In this document: positions 8,330 to 16,739 of the stretch, in pieces | Numbering within the stretch: the first letter of the stretch is position 1 | How the letters are laid out: every line of letters starts with the position of its first letter | From: CAZQYB01 sp964582985 | GTDB taxonomy: Bacteria; Planctomycetota; Phycisphaerae; Sedimentisphaerales; Anaerobacaceae | NCBI GenBank assembly: GCA_964582985.1 | Contig: CAZOUM010000010.1 | Span: forward strand, 1 to 55,907 | Direction of reading: 5' to 3' | DNA length: 55,907 bases | Position numbers and translations under genes: made by a program | Notes under the pieces: generated by a model | Database searches by the model: none | The model's input: the letters and a program-made list of their open reading frames with translations, nothing else | Told to the model about the DNA's origin: nothing

Positions 8330-9451
8330 TCAGGCCTCCCTTTGAACTGTTGTCAGAGGGTCTCTTTCGCATCGTTTTTCCATCTGTGCCTTTTTTTCCG
8401 GTATTGTCAGTTGCCTGATTCTCTCCAATACCTGTTCGACGGTCGGAACGCTGCCGCCTGGTCGTCCGTAGAAAAGCACGGGGGCCTTGCCGGCTACGGC
8501 CAGTTTCACGTCCTCAACCATCTGGCCAAGGCTCATCTCCACCGTCAGAAAAATCGGAAACTCATTCGCGGCCTTGTTGATTAGCTCCGTTGGAAATGGC
8601 CACAGCGTGATGGGACGTATGCACCCAACTTTGATTCCCTGTTGCCTTGCTTTACTGACCGCTGAACGCACGATTCTCGCAGCGACTCCGTATGCAACCA
8701 CTACGATTTCGGCATCTTCAACTTCGTATTGTTCGCAAAGGACTTCGTTTTTTTCGACCTGCTTATACTTGGCCTCAAGCTTATAGTTATGCTGCTCTAA
8801 TGCACCCTCACCGAGCCATAAAGACCGGACAATATTTTGTTTTCTGCCGTCTGCGCCAGTCAGCGCCCAGTCCTTAGGAGGCAGTTTTCGGCCTGGCTTT
8901 TTCTTCAATACTATCGGCTCCATCATCTGGCCCAGAATACCGTCCGCCAGCACGACGACAGTCATTCTATATTGGTCAGCCAAATCGAAGGCCAACTGCA
9001 TACAGTCGACCAGTTCCTGCACGCTCGACGGCCCAAAGACTATAGTTCGGTAGTCACCGTGTCCACCGCCGCGGGTGGCCTGAAAGTAATCGCCCTGCGA
9101 AGGCGCTATGTTGCCCAGGCCGGGCCCGCCGCGCATTACATTAACAACCACCGCCGGCAACTCAGCACCTGACAGATAGCTTATTCCCTCCTGCATCAGG
9201 CTGATGCCCGGACTGGATGAGCTTGTCATTGCCCTTTTGCCCGTCGCCGAGGCCCCGAATACCATATTGATGGCCGCGAGTTCACTTTCGCACTGCACAA
9301 ACACCCTGTCCTCCTCCGGCATCCGTCTTGACATATACGCGGTGACTTCGTTTTGCGGCGTAATCGGATAGCCAAAATAGGCATCGACCCCGGCAATTAT
9401 AGCCGCTTCTGCAAGCGCCTCATTGCCGCACATTAAAATCCTTTCGCTCAT
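8330..9451 (-). CDS. vorB: 2-oxoacid:ferredoxin oxidoreductase, alpha subunit (VorB-like)
   Basis: A 373-residue alpha subunit. The start MSERILMCGNEALAEAAI and the stretches YFGYPITPQNE, MTSSSSPGISLMQEGISYL and VNVMRGGPGLG closely resemble proteins annotated as 3-methyl-2-oxobutanoate:ferredoxin oxidoreductase subunit VorB. With TPP from the beta subunit it should decarboxylate a branched 2-oxoacid or 2-oxoglutarate to the acyl-CoA and reduce ferredoxin. Substrate choice (Vor versus Kor) is uncertain from sequence alone. The start overlaps the ferredoxin stop by 4 bp. Confidence 0.92.
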   Translation of the reverse strand: MSERILMCGNEALAEAAIIAGVDAYFGYPITPQNEVTAYMSRRMPEEDRVFVQCESELAAINMVFGASATGKRAMTSSSSPGISLMQEGISYLSGAELPAVVVNVMRGGPGLGNIAPSQGDYFQATRGGGHGDYRTIVFGPSSVQELVDCMQLAFDLADQYRMTVVVLADGILGQMMEPIVLKKKPGRKLPPKDWALTGADGRKQNIVRSLWLGEGALEQHNYKLEAKYKQVEKNEVLCEQYEVEDAEIVVVAYGVAARIVRSAVSKARQQGIKVGCIRPITLWPFPTELINKAANEFPIFLTVEMSLGQMVEDVKLAVAGKAPVLFYGRPGGSVPTVEQVLERIRQLTIPEKKAQMEKRCERDPLTTVQREA

Positions 9452-9717
9452 ATTTTTTCCTTGGTTAGACTCAGCGTACCTTTCTTGCCCGAATCTATGG
9501 ATACTATCTTACTGTCACCGCGAACCTCGATCACCGCGTCCGGGCAGATGATAGCGCACATAGCACAGCCTGTGCAATCGGTGTTGTTTGCCCGCGCGGG
9601 GAAGTAGCCGTGTTTGTTGGAGTGTTCAGAGATAACGATGCTGTTCTTAGGACATACTACAACACACAAACCACAGCCTTTGCACCGTTCGGTATCAATT
9701 ATTATTTTACCAGCCAT
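9448..9717 (-). CDS. 2[4Fe-4S] ferredoxin subunit of the 2-oxoacid oxidoreductase
   Basis: An 89-residue dicluster ferredoxin. Cluster motifs CKGCGLCVVVCP (about 13-24) and CTGCAMCAIICP (about 49-60) give eight cysteines for two [4Fe-4S] clusters. It is the first gene of the four-gene operon and is the delta subunit that takes electrons from the TPP site. A heptad array (9722-9749) lies right at its 5' side; a Shine-Dalgarno is weak. Confidence 0.93.
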   Translation of the reverse strand: MAGKIIIDTERCKGCGLCVVVCPKNSIVISEHSNKHGYFPARANNTDCTGCAMCAIICPDAVIEVRGDSKIVSIDSGKKGTLSLTKEKI

Positions 9718-9721
9718 TTCT

Positions 9722-9749
9722 CGTATTGCGTATTGCGTTTAACGCATAG
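9722..9749 (+). repeat. heptad array (CGTATTG family, four 7-mers)
   Basis: Two exact CGTATTG copies are followed by CGTTTAA and CGCATAG. The array starts 4 bp upstream of the ferredoxin ATG (minus strand), so it must lie in the operon leader or promoter. The rest of 9750-10004 shows no gene. Confidence 0.65.
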
Positions 9750-10004
9750 TACTCGACAAAATTAAGCTACCGGATTTTAACAAGGCCGAACACTTATGTA
9801 AAGAAAAAACGCAATTGGTGAGTATATAAGACAACAGAAGCCTCAGAAACAGTACTCTTTGCTATTGAAATCGCCCAGCAAAACACTAAAATAATTTCAT
9901 AAAAGCCTGATTTGCCCTGAAAGGGAATTGACCCGTATTTCGCTTGTGCTGGCGAAGGCAGTAGATCTTCGTTGTTATGATATGTTACATAAGGGAGAAC
10001 AAAA

Positions 10005-10199
10005 GTGAACGTATTTGACAAGATTTGTGCTTGTCTGGCATTCGCCCTGGCAGCAGTACTCATTGCGCTTGGCGTATTGGGGTTATTCACCGGCTGCAGT
10101 GCTCATTTTACGCTTCCTCCCATTGCTGGTGTGTTCCCCGCCTTTGTCGGCTGGGGCATCGTCAAGCCGGTTGTCGTTGCGTGGAAAAGCACTCTTTAA
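10005..10199 (+). CDS. small membrane protein of the FDKICA type, unknown function
   Basis: A 64-residue protein starting at GTG with a clear Shine-Dalgarno (GGGAGAAC). It begins MNVFDKICACLAF, has a hydrophobic helix (about 9-30), a cysteine in FTGCSAHF, and a second hydrophobic stretch (about 37-55, PPIAGVFPAFVGWGIV). I recall similar short proteins in planctomycete genomes, but no function is known to me. The clean start signal, two membrane segments and family resemblance support it as real. Confidence 0.7.
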   Translation: MNVFDKICACLAFALAAVLIALGVLGLFTGCSAHFTLPPIAGVFPAFVGWGIVKPVVVAWKSTL

Positions 10200-10288
10200 A
10201 ACCGGGTTCAGCAAGTACTGAGTAGTTGTTCACTATTGAAACTATCCATCCAAATCCTAAAATAGCAGTGGTTTTGAAGGAACAGGTT

Positions 10289-11512
10289 ATGTGTCGCTCG
10301 TTCAATATTTCCAAGCTGCTAATTGTGGGGATAACGCTACTCGCGATATGGTTGTCCGGCTGTTTTTCCGCTCAGGACGCTCCGCCGAAAAAGGCCACGA
10401 GTGAACCTCAGCTTTGCCGGGGATATTTTCAAAGCGAAGAAGCTGCTAAAGAACAGCTCGCCGAATTTGCGCGCAGCTATTCTAATTTGCGCCAGTGGAA
10501 AACGCGGGCGAAACGTATTCGCGCTGGGATACTTCGCGGAGCAGAGCTTCTGACACCAGCCAAGAAGTGTCCTTTGAATCCCATCATCCGCAGCAAGCGC
10601 AAATACAACGGCTACACAGTTGAAAACGTAGCATTAGAAAGCCTTCCCGGTTTCTTTGTGACGGGAAATTTGTATCGTCCTCTAAACGCCAAAGGGCCCT
10701 TTGCCGGCATACTCTGTCCTCATGGCCATTTCCGCGACCCCAATGGCGGCGGGCGGTTTCGAGATGATATGCAAAAGCGATGCGCCACCCTGGCCCGTAT
10801 GGGCGCGGTCGTTTTCTCCTATGATATGGTTGGATGGGGCGAATCCAACCAGACGACCCATAAGCATCCAAAGGTCCTCGCCCTGCAGCTTAATAATAGC
10901 ATCCGCGCTGCTGACTTTCTTACTTCTCTCAAAGACGTGGACCAAAATCGCATTGGCGTTACCGGCGCATCCGGCGGCGGAACACAGACATTTCTCTTAA
11001 CCGCGGTTGACAATCGCATCGCAGTTTCAGTTCCTGTTGTTATGGTTTCCGCTCACTTTTTTGGCGGCTGCCGCTGCGAAAGCGGTATGCCCATACACAA
11101 AAGCGACACCCACGAGACCAACAATGCGGATATTGCCGCCTTAACTGCGCCTCGCCCCCAGTTGATTATCTCCGATGGTAAAGATTGGACCAAGAACACG
11201 CCGAAGGTTGAATTTCCTTATATAAGAAACGTCTATCGTCTTTACGGTGCCGAAAATCTCGTTGAGAATCTGCATCTGCCAAATGAAGGCCACGATTACG
11301 GCCTATCAAAGCGTGCCGGCGCGTACAGGTTTCTGGCCAAACACTTGGAACTTTCACTTGATAAGGTCACCAAAGCCAACGGTTCAATTGACGAAAGCGA
11401 CATTACAATCGAAAAGCCCGAGACAATGAACGTTTTCACTCCCGAGCATCCAAGACCAGCACACGCCGTCAAGGGTGACGAGGTGATAGATGCGTTATTA
11501 GAGTTAAGGTAG
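10289..11512 (+). CDS. alpha/beta hydrolase lipoprotein (acetyl-xylan-esterase-like)
   Basis: A 407-residue predicted lipoprotein esterase. The signal LLAIWLSGC (about 17-25) contains a lipobox with Cys25. The alpha/beta-hydrolase core has the nucleophile motif GASGGG (Ser in VTGASGGGTQT), an acid candidate in IISDGKDWT and a catalytic histidine in NEGHDYG. AGILCPHGHFRDPNGGGR supplies the oxyanion region. Such exported enzymes commonly remove acyl groups from polysaccharides; the substrate here is unknown. I chose ATG 10289 (preceded by GAAGGAAC) over an earlier in-frame ATG at 10226, since the signal peptide then begins normally. Confidence 0.82.
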   Translation: MCRSFNISKLLIVGITLLAIWLSGCFSAQDAPPKKATSEPQLCRGYFQSEEAAKEQLAEFARSYSNLRQWKTRAKRIRAGILRGAELLTPAKKCPLNPIIRSKRKYNGYTVENVALESLPGFFVTGNLYRPLNAKGPFAGILCPHGHFRDPNGGGRFRDDMQKRCATLARMGAVVFSYDMVGWGESNQTTHKHPKVLALQLNNSIRAADFLTSLKDVDQNRIGVTGASGGGTQTFLLTAVDNRIAVSVPVVMVSAHFFGGCRCESGMPIHKSDTHETNNADIAALTAPRPQLIISDGKDWTKNTPKVEFPYIRNVYRLYGAENLVENLHLPNEGHDYGLSKRAGAYRFLAKHLELSLDKVTKANGSIDESDITIEKPETMNVFTPEHPRPAHAVKGDEVIDALLELR

Positions 11513-11629
11513 ACTAACCGTTGCCCTATACTGAAGTAAAGTGACCCGAATTTCGCTGACGTTACGCAAGGCTGGACAACTGTGCCGTTAGCCGGTGTTA
11601 TTCGAGGTTAAGTCCACAGGAGTCAAATT

Positions 11630-12337
11630 GTGAAGATAGATTACTCAAGTCGACGTGATTTTGCCGAGAGGTTCAAGGAACGTAAAGCCGAGGGCAAGCC
11701 TGGCTGGGCCGACGAAGACAGCTATAAAGCAAAGGTTGCAAGAATTGAGAAGTTTCTCGCGAGGCACAATGTGCCGACAAACGGCAGGTTTCTTGAGTTG
11801 GGTTGTGGAGCTGGAAACATCACCTTGTTTATGGCTGAAAAAGGCTTTGAAGCCTATGGCATAGATATTGTCCCTGAGGCTGTCGCTTGGGCAAAAGAGA
11901 AAATGAGAAAATCGTCTGCAAGTGCTGATTTCTGTGTTGGTAATGTTGTGGACCTGAAATCGTATTCCGACGGCTTTTTTGATTTTGTTTTTGATGTGGA
12001 GACTCTTCACTGCATCATTGGTACGGACCGTAAGAGTTGTTTAGCCAGCACGTTTCGGATTCTAAAGAAGGGTGGCCTTTTCCTTGTTGGAGCTAATCTT
12101 GTAAATGAAAAACTAAGTAAGCGTGTGGAATTAGGTCCTGGCTGTTATTTCGATCCGCGAAGCCAGTGTTTGTACCACAATGGTGTTCCATATTATTATC
12201 TTTCACGAAGGAAAGAATTTCTCAAGGAGATTGGAGACGTGGGTTTTCAGGTTGTCCATTCCGAAAAAGCTCCAAAGATACCTGAATATGAGCCGCTTCA
12301 CGCAGGTTGGCTATGGGTGGATGTTATTAAACCATAG
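11630..12337 (+). CDS. class I SAM-dependent methyltransferase, first of a tandem pair
   Basis: A 235-residue methyltransferase. The SAM-binding motif FLELGCGAGNITLFMAEKG is at about 56-74, with acidic ribose-binding residue in YGIDIVPEA. The FDVETLHCIIGTDRKS block and RILKKGGLFLVGANL are shared with the next gene, so the two are paralogues. It starts with GTG after CAGGAG. The substrate is unknown; the fold resembles small-molecule (tellurite/thiopurine-type) methyltransferases. It is cotranscribed with the downstream paralogue. Confidence 0.85.
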   Translation: MKIDYSSRRDFAERFKERKAEGKPGWADEDSYKAKVARIEKFLARHNVPTNGRFLELGCGAGNITLFMAEKGFEAYGIDIVPEAVAWAKEKMRKSSASADFCVGNVVDLKSYSDGFFDFVFDVETLHCIIGTDRKSCLASTFRILKKGGLFLVGANLVNEKLSKRVELGPGCYFDPRSQCLYHNGVPYYYLSRRKEFLKEIGDVGFQVVHSEKAPKIPEYEPLHAGWLWVDVIKP

Positions 12338-12413
12338 GAATGTGACGGCTAACGAAATGCTGCACTTGGCCTTGAACTCCAGAGAAATACATCTTATACA
12401 AAGGTTGCGAGGT

Positions 12414-13187
12414 ATGAAAAAGTCGTACCAGGGACATGAAATCCAATACCAAAAGATGAAAAACAAAGACGTCCTCTCTTGGGACGAGATGATTGGTCAC
12501 AATAAAGGAATTACTAACGATACTAAGAGATTCTTGATGGACGTCCTTGCTCAACCTTGGGCCCCAAAAGGAGGAAAAGTAATTGAGCTTGGCTGTGGGA
12601 CCGCTCCTATACTAAGGTGGCTTTGCAAAAAGAAATTCGAGGGCTTGGGTGTTGATGTTAGTAAAACAGCTATCAAGATGGCAAGAGAACAGTCAAAAGG
12701 CTTTGATATTCGCTTCAAACGAGCTGATGTGTGCAACCTTAGCGCTGAGAAATCTCGAACATTCGATTTAGCCGTCGACGGTCATTGCTTGCACTGCATT
12801 ACCCAGCCGGAAGACCGAAAAAGGTTTCTGAAAAATACCTTCAGACTTCTAAAGGAAGGAGGACTTTTTATCGTTATGACTATGTGCGCTCCGGTTGACC
12901 GAAAAATGTTCTCGAACCTGTTTCAGGAACAAAAGCTTATTGATAGAATTATATACGCACCTTACGACAGAGCCACTGAATATGAGGGCTCGCGCACATT
13001 TGAGGGTCGAGATTATATACCCACCCGGTATGTCGGGCACTGTAAGAGTATTCTAACTGAGCTACGCAGAGCACGTTTTCATCCCCGGTTAATCAGATAT
13101 AGCCATCCTGTTGCCCAGGTTCCCTTTAGTAATCTTGCGGTGGGGGCCCTGGCGAGGAAAAGCTTTGTTAAGCATCCGGCTTCTTGA
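12414..13187 (+). CDS. class I SAM-dependent methyltransferase, second of a tandem pair
   Basis: A 257-residue paralogue of the preceding protein. SAM motif VIELGCGTAPILRWLCKKK is near residue 55, with GLGVDVSKTAI after it. The signature LHCITQPEDRKRF and TFRLLKEGGLFIVMTM parallel LHCIIGTDRK and TFRILKKGGLFLVGAN in the first copy, but the C-termini differ. I chose ATG 12414 (AAAGG upstream), because the longer frame runs into the preceding gene in another frame. Its last 20 bases overlap the convergent scpB gene. Confidence 0.82.
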   Translation: MKKSYQGHEIQYQKMKNKDVLSWDEMIGHNKGITNDTKRFLMDVLAQPWAPKGGKVIELGCGTAPILRWLCKKKFEGLGVDVSKTAIKMAREQSKGFDIRFKRADVCNLSAEKSRTFDLAVDGHCLHCITQPEDRKRFLKNTFRLLKEGGLFIVMTMCAPVDRKMFSNLFQEQKLIDRIIYAPYDRATEYEGSRTFEGRDYIPTRYVGHCKSILTELRRARFHPRLIRYSHPVAQVPFSNLAVGALARKSFVKHPAS

Positions 13188-13764
13188 GTTCTTCGATTTT
13201 TGGCAGGTCTTTTAGGGAATTTAGGCCGAAGACTTCCAGGAATTTTCTTGTGGTGCCGTAGAGCATCGGCCGGCCTAAAACCTCCGCCCGACCGATAATC
13301 TTGACCAGACCCTTATACATCAGGTTTCGAATCACCTCGCCTGCCTGAACCCCCCTTATGGCCTCGACGTCGGCCCGGATGACCGGCTGTTTATATGCAA
13401 TTATCGCAAGTGTCTCCAGCGCCGCCGGGCTGAGCTTGCTGTCACTTCGCGCGCGGAGCAGTTTTTTCAACCACGTGTTGTAATCGCTCAGTGTCAGCAT
13501 CTGATAGCCCCCCGCAATTTGCTCTATCCTGAAGGCGCTGTTGTTGGCTTGGTATTTGTCGTTGAGGTTTTTGATATGCTGACGGATTTGCTTCACGCTT
13601 GTCCCGACAATATCAACCAGCCGGGCCGCCGTAAGCGACTCATCGCTGGCAAACAAAACCGCTTCCACCACCGACTCCATTGTCAGTTCGCCATCCTCGC
13701 TTGTCTGCGGCAAATCAGTCTGCCCTTCAATCTCTATTTGCTCTTCTGTCATAGCTTCTTCCAT
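13168..13764 (-). CDS. scpB: segregation and condensation protein B
   Basis: A 198-residue ScpB, the winged-helix partner of ScpA and SMC in chromosome condensation. An acidic N-terminal tail (1-28) precedes the conserved VEAVLFASDE segment, and the C-terminal winged helix has LSPAALETLAIIAYKQPV, RADVEAIRGV and GRAEVLGRPMLYGTT. Length is normal. scpA is not in the window. Its start overlaps the end of the Nif3-like gene (16 bp), so they are cotranslated; its 3' end overlaps a convergent methyltransferase gene by 20 bp. Confidence 0.93.
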   Translation of the reverse strand: MEEAMTEEQIEIEGQTDLPQTSEDGELTMESVVEAVLFASDESLTAARLVDIVGTSVKQIRQHIKNLNDKYQANNSAFRIEQIAGGYQMLTLSDYNTWLKKLLRARSDSKLSPAALETLAIIAYKQPVIRADVEAIRGVQAGEVIRNLMYKGLVKIIGRAEVLGRPMLYGTTRKFLEVFGLNSLKDLPKIEELKKPDA

Positions 13765-14861
13765 GTAAACGGGTCTGCGTCTTTTTTGCTTATTCTAATT
13801 GTTACATTTCTTAGTCGCTCTTGCAACTGTTTAGCCAATTTCCTTAGAATAAACCGTTCCGAGACGCTGTGGCTCAAGCAGATACAGGTCAGGCCCGCCT
13901 CTTGCGCGGCCAATGCCTGATGATGTTTCAATTCGCCCGTGACATACAAATCAGCCTTTGCAGCGATGACAGAATTTATGATTTTGCCGCACGAGCCCGC
14001 GCACACCGCGGCCGTCTTTACCAGTCGTTTTTCGTCACCCACAATACCCATAGCCTGTGCGCCGGTATGTTTTTTAAATCTCTCGACGATTTTGCTGACT
14101 TGCACGGGTTTGTCCAGCTTGCCGATTCTACCCAGGCCGAGTTTATCCTGCGCGTCAGAGAGTTTGTAACAGTCAAAAGCCGGCGTCTCGTAAGGATGCG
14201 CCTTTTTCATTGCCGCTACCACAGCATCGAGTTTTTCAGCCCGTACAATGGTCTCGAATCTTGCCTCCGCGACCTTTTCTACTTTACCTTTTCTCCCTAT
14301 GGCCGGCTTTGCACCTTCCAGAGGCAGGAAACTTCCTCTGCCCTCAGCCTGAAAGCCGCAGTGGCTGTAGTTACCGATTATCCCGGCCCCGGCGGCGAAG
14401 ACCGCCTCTGATACTTTCGCGACCGATTCAATCGGAATAAAGACAACAAGCTTGTAATTGTCACCGGCAGGGTTTCCGACATAATCACCAATCGGCTTTG
14501 CATCGCGGATTCCGATAATGTCTGCCAAACCGTCGTTTACACCGCCGATGGCCGAATCCAGGGCTGTATGTATCGAAAAAACGGCCATCCCCGACCGAAT
14601 CACATCATACACAACGCCCGTGGGGCCGTCGGTGGTGATTCTCTTCAAACCGTCCCAAATCACCGGGTGATAGCTTATTATCAAGTCGGTATTTAGTGCT
14701 CTTGCCTCAGCGAGCACGTCTTTGGTTACATCGATGGTCAGGAGGATGTGTTTTACGCTTTGCTGCGGGTTGCCGATTAGCAGGCCGACATTGTCCCATC
14801 CTTGGGCTAATCTCAGGGGGACTATTCCATCGATAACAGCGGATACGTCTTTCACCTTCAT
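13749..14861 (-). CDS. Nif3-like dinuclear metal-centre protein with inserted domain
   Basis: A 370-residue Nif3/DUF34 (YqfO-type) protein. The N-terminal half carries WDNVGLLIG, ISYHPVIW and FSIHTALDSAIGGVND with metal-ligand histidines, and the C-terminal part has GELKHHQALAAQEAGL and LSHSVSERF. The middle (about 125-235, including HPYETPAFDCYKL) is the PII/CutA-like insertion known from YqfO proteins. The biochemical role of the family is unsettled; GTP cyclohydrolase I-like metal binding has been proposed. I chose the ATG at 14861 (MKVKDVSAV); ATGs at 14870, 14894 and 14930 are possible. Confidence 0.9.
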   Translation of the reverse strand: MKVKDVSAVIDGIVPLRLAQGWDNVGLLIGNPQQSVKHILLTIDVTKDVLAEARALNTDLIISYHPVIWDGLKRITTDGPTGVVYDVIRSGMAVFSIHTALDSAIGGVNDGLADIIGIRDAKPIGDYVGNPAGDNYKLVVFIPIESVAKVSEAVFAAGAGIIGNYSHCGFQAEGRGSFLPLEGAKPAIGRKGKVEKVAEARFETIVRAEKLDAVVAAMKKAHPYETPAFDCYKLSDAQDKLGLGRIGKLDKPVQVSKIVERFKKHTGAQAMGIVGDEKRLVKTAAVCAGSCGKIINSVIAAKADLYVTGELKHHQALAAQEAGLTCICLSHSVSERFILRKLAKQLQERLRNVTIRISKKDADPFTWKKL

Positions 14862-15110
14862 TTGGATCATGTCCAGAGAAGTAAGTACCTGCATTTTATG
14901 GCTCGCCTCGCATCCCGAAATTTTACTCAAGTCGCACTGCGACGACCGCTTTACGCGGGTGGCCCGTATATAAAGTATACTCCATTTGAATGACTTGGCA
15001 AGCTGACAGCACCGGTTTTACGGAAAAAAGCAGGGCCAAACAAAACCGCAAGCCCTTTATGGCCAACGACTTAGGACGTGCAGATGGCTCACAAAGACTG
15101 GTGGCGGCCG

Positions 15111-15977
15111 TTAATCAACGGTCTCTTTTCGGCATTGACTTCTGACAAAATCGTCGAAATATTTCTGCAATTTTCTTGTTATCGGCCCGACTTTGCCGTC
15201 GCCGACTCTGTGCTTCTCTACCGCGCTTACCGGCAGGACCTGCATAATCACATTTGTCAGAAATATCTCATCGGCGCCCAGCACCTCGTCTATGCCCAGC
15301 CTTTTCTCAACAAGCTTGATGGAATTCTCAATCGCAATTTGACAGACGGTCTTTCTTGCCACACCTGCAAGTACTGGCGTTTCAATGGGCGGGGTGCACA
15401 GCACCGAATCCTTCACCAAAAAGACATTGCTAATACAGCCCTCAGCCAGGCGGTTATCTACGGTAAACCACAAGGCCTCAGCAGCCCTTTTCTCGTGGGC
15501 TTCCCGAAGTGCAATCATCCGTGACAAGTAGTTTATTGTCTTATGTCCGTAAATCGGCTCAGCGGTATTTTGCCTGAATGGGCACAGCACAACCAGAACG
15601 CCGTTTTGGTAGTATTCCGGCGGATAAGGCTGGAGTTTCGTAGCTGTAATAAGCAGCGTCGCCTGCTGCTGCTCTTTTTCGGCGGCCATCGGCCCGCTGG
15701 TCAATGTCAGCCGAAGCCGGGCATCGGTCAATTTATTTGCTTTCAAAACCTTGTATATGGCGTCGGTGATGTATTTCCTGTCATAGGTGATATTTATGGA
15801 TAAGGAGCCGGCACTGAAAAACAGCCTGTCCAGATGGTCTTTCAGGCAGAAGACCACACCGTTGTAGCTGCGCATCGTCTCAAAAAGCCCCATTCCGTAC
15901 AGCAGCCCGCCGTCCCTAACCGACACTGAAGCCTTGTCGATATCTACCAGCTTGTCATTTAGAAAAACCTTCTCCAT
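15111..15977 (-). CDS. pabC: class IV aminotransferase/aminodeoxychorismate lyase (PabC-like)
   Basis: A 288-residue PLP enzyme of fold type IV. DGGLLYGMGLFETMR (22-36) and the PLP lysine Lys146 (YGHKTINYL) are conserved, followed by LAEGCISNVFLV and the TPPIETPVLAGVARKTV stretch. The family covers branched-chain and D-amino-acid aminotransferases and aminodeoxychorismate lyase. Its place downstream of pabB favours lyase activity releasing pyruvate and 4-aminobenzoate for folate synthesis. A broken gene bracketed by inverted heptad arrays separates it from pabB. Confidence 0.85.
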   Translation of the reverse strand: MEKVFLNDKLVDIDKASVSVRDGGLLYGMGLFETMRSYNGVVFCLKDHLDRLFFSAGSLSINITYDRKYITDAIYKVLKANKLTDARLRLTLTSGPMAAEKEQQQATLLITATKLQPYPPEYYQNGVLVVLCPFRQNTAEPIYGHKTINYLSRMIALREAHEKRAAEALWFTVDNRLAEGCISNVFLVKDSVLCTPPIETPVLAGVARKTVCQIAIENSIKLVEKRLGIDEVLGADEIFLTNVIMQVLPVSAVEKHRVGDGKVGPITRKLQKYFDDFVRSQCRKETVD

Positions 15978-15980
15978 ATC

Positions 15981-16015
15981 GTTAGCGTATAGCGTACAGC
16001 GTTTAGCGTATAGGG
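15981..16015 (+). repeat. heptad array (TNTAGCG family, five 7-mers), left arm
   Basis: Five 7-mers of type TNNAGCG lie 3 bp upstream of pabC on its 5' side. Nineteen bases, TAGCGTACAGCGTTTAGCG (15990-16008), recur exactly and inverted at 16764-16782. Confidence 0.8.
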
Positions 16016-16034
16016 TTGAGCATTCTGTTTTTTG

Positions 16035-16736
16035 CTAATCTCTTATCTGTTTATTTTCCCAGAGCTTGCCACCAAGTTTCATTAAATCCTCGAAATAGAC
16101 TTTATGTGTCACCCCCTTTTTTCTGGTAGCAGGGTGCATCATTTTAATTAAACCTATTGGCCTTTGTATAATATTATTGCATTTCCAGATGCCTATGTCG
16201 TTATCTATCTCCTCGATTTTACCAAAAGATTTATAACCAAATTTCTTGCTATAATCGGGCAATTTGTTTAGACATCTAATAAGCTCTTCAAAAATGGTGA
16301 AAGTGCCACAAAAAACTATAATATTTGGTTTTAGCTCTTTAATGTCAGCCATCATCAATGGCCAAAACAGTCCAGCATGCAAACCTACTAAGCTCATATT
16401 TGAGATGGTTCCTGCGCCAAACCGTTTTAAGTTCATATAACTTGAATACTTAAGAGCTTGTCTGCATTTATTAGAATCTTTCCATTCATAACGTGGTTTT
16501 TGGTCTATACTGTGAAATCCTCCCGAGCAACATGCCAACAACCGCCACATTCCCTTTGGGTTCCATTACTCATTTTCAAGTGCTTCCTTGAATTTGTAAT
16601 TTTGATTTTTCCCTCTTGATGAAGGCTCCTTGAGTATAAAAAGCACCTTTAGTTTTGCTTCGTCGTATTGTTCCCATTTAGCTACTTCGCACAAATTTTC
16701 CTCTTCCACACGGCCATATAAAGATTCTATATCCAT
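16035..16736 (-). pseudogene. UDG-like fold protein gene interrupted by an in-frame stop
   Basis: From ATG 16736 (3 bp after the pabB stop, with AAAGAAAGGG upstream) the frame reads 56 codons, meets TAA at 16566-16568, then continues in the same frame for about 176 codons to 16035. The N-terminal piece has KVLFILKEPSS, and the rest has KPNIIVFCGTF and MMHPATRKK. These resemble, in order, the N-terminal strand, a middle strand and the C-terminal HP[SA] motif of uracil-DNA-glycosylase-like proteins; that assignment is an inference. The gene is more AT-rich than its neighbours. It lies in the pabB-pabC operon between inverted heptad arrays. A sequencing error or readthrough could explain the stop. 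Confidence 0.65.
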
Positions 16737-16739
16737 ATA

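Noticed and set aside
9794..10090. 98-codon minus-strand frame opposite the small membrane protein gene
   Set aside because: No start signal, overlaps a better-supported gene on the other strand, no family resemblance.
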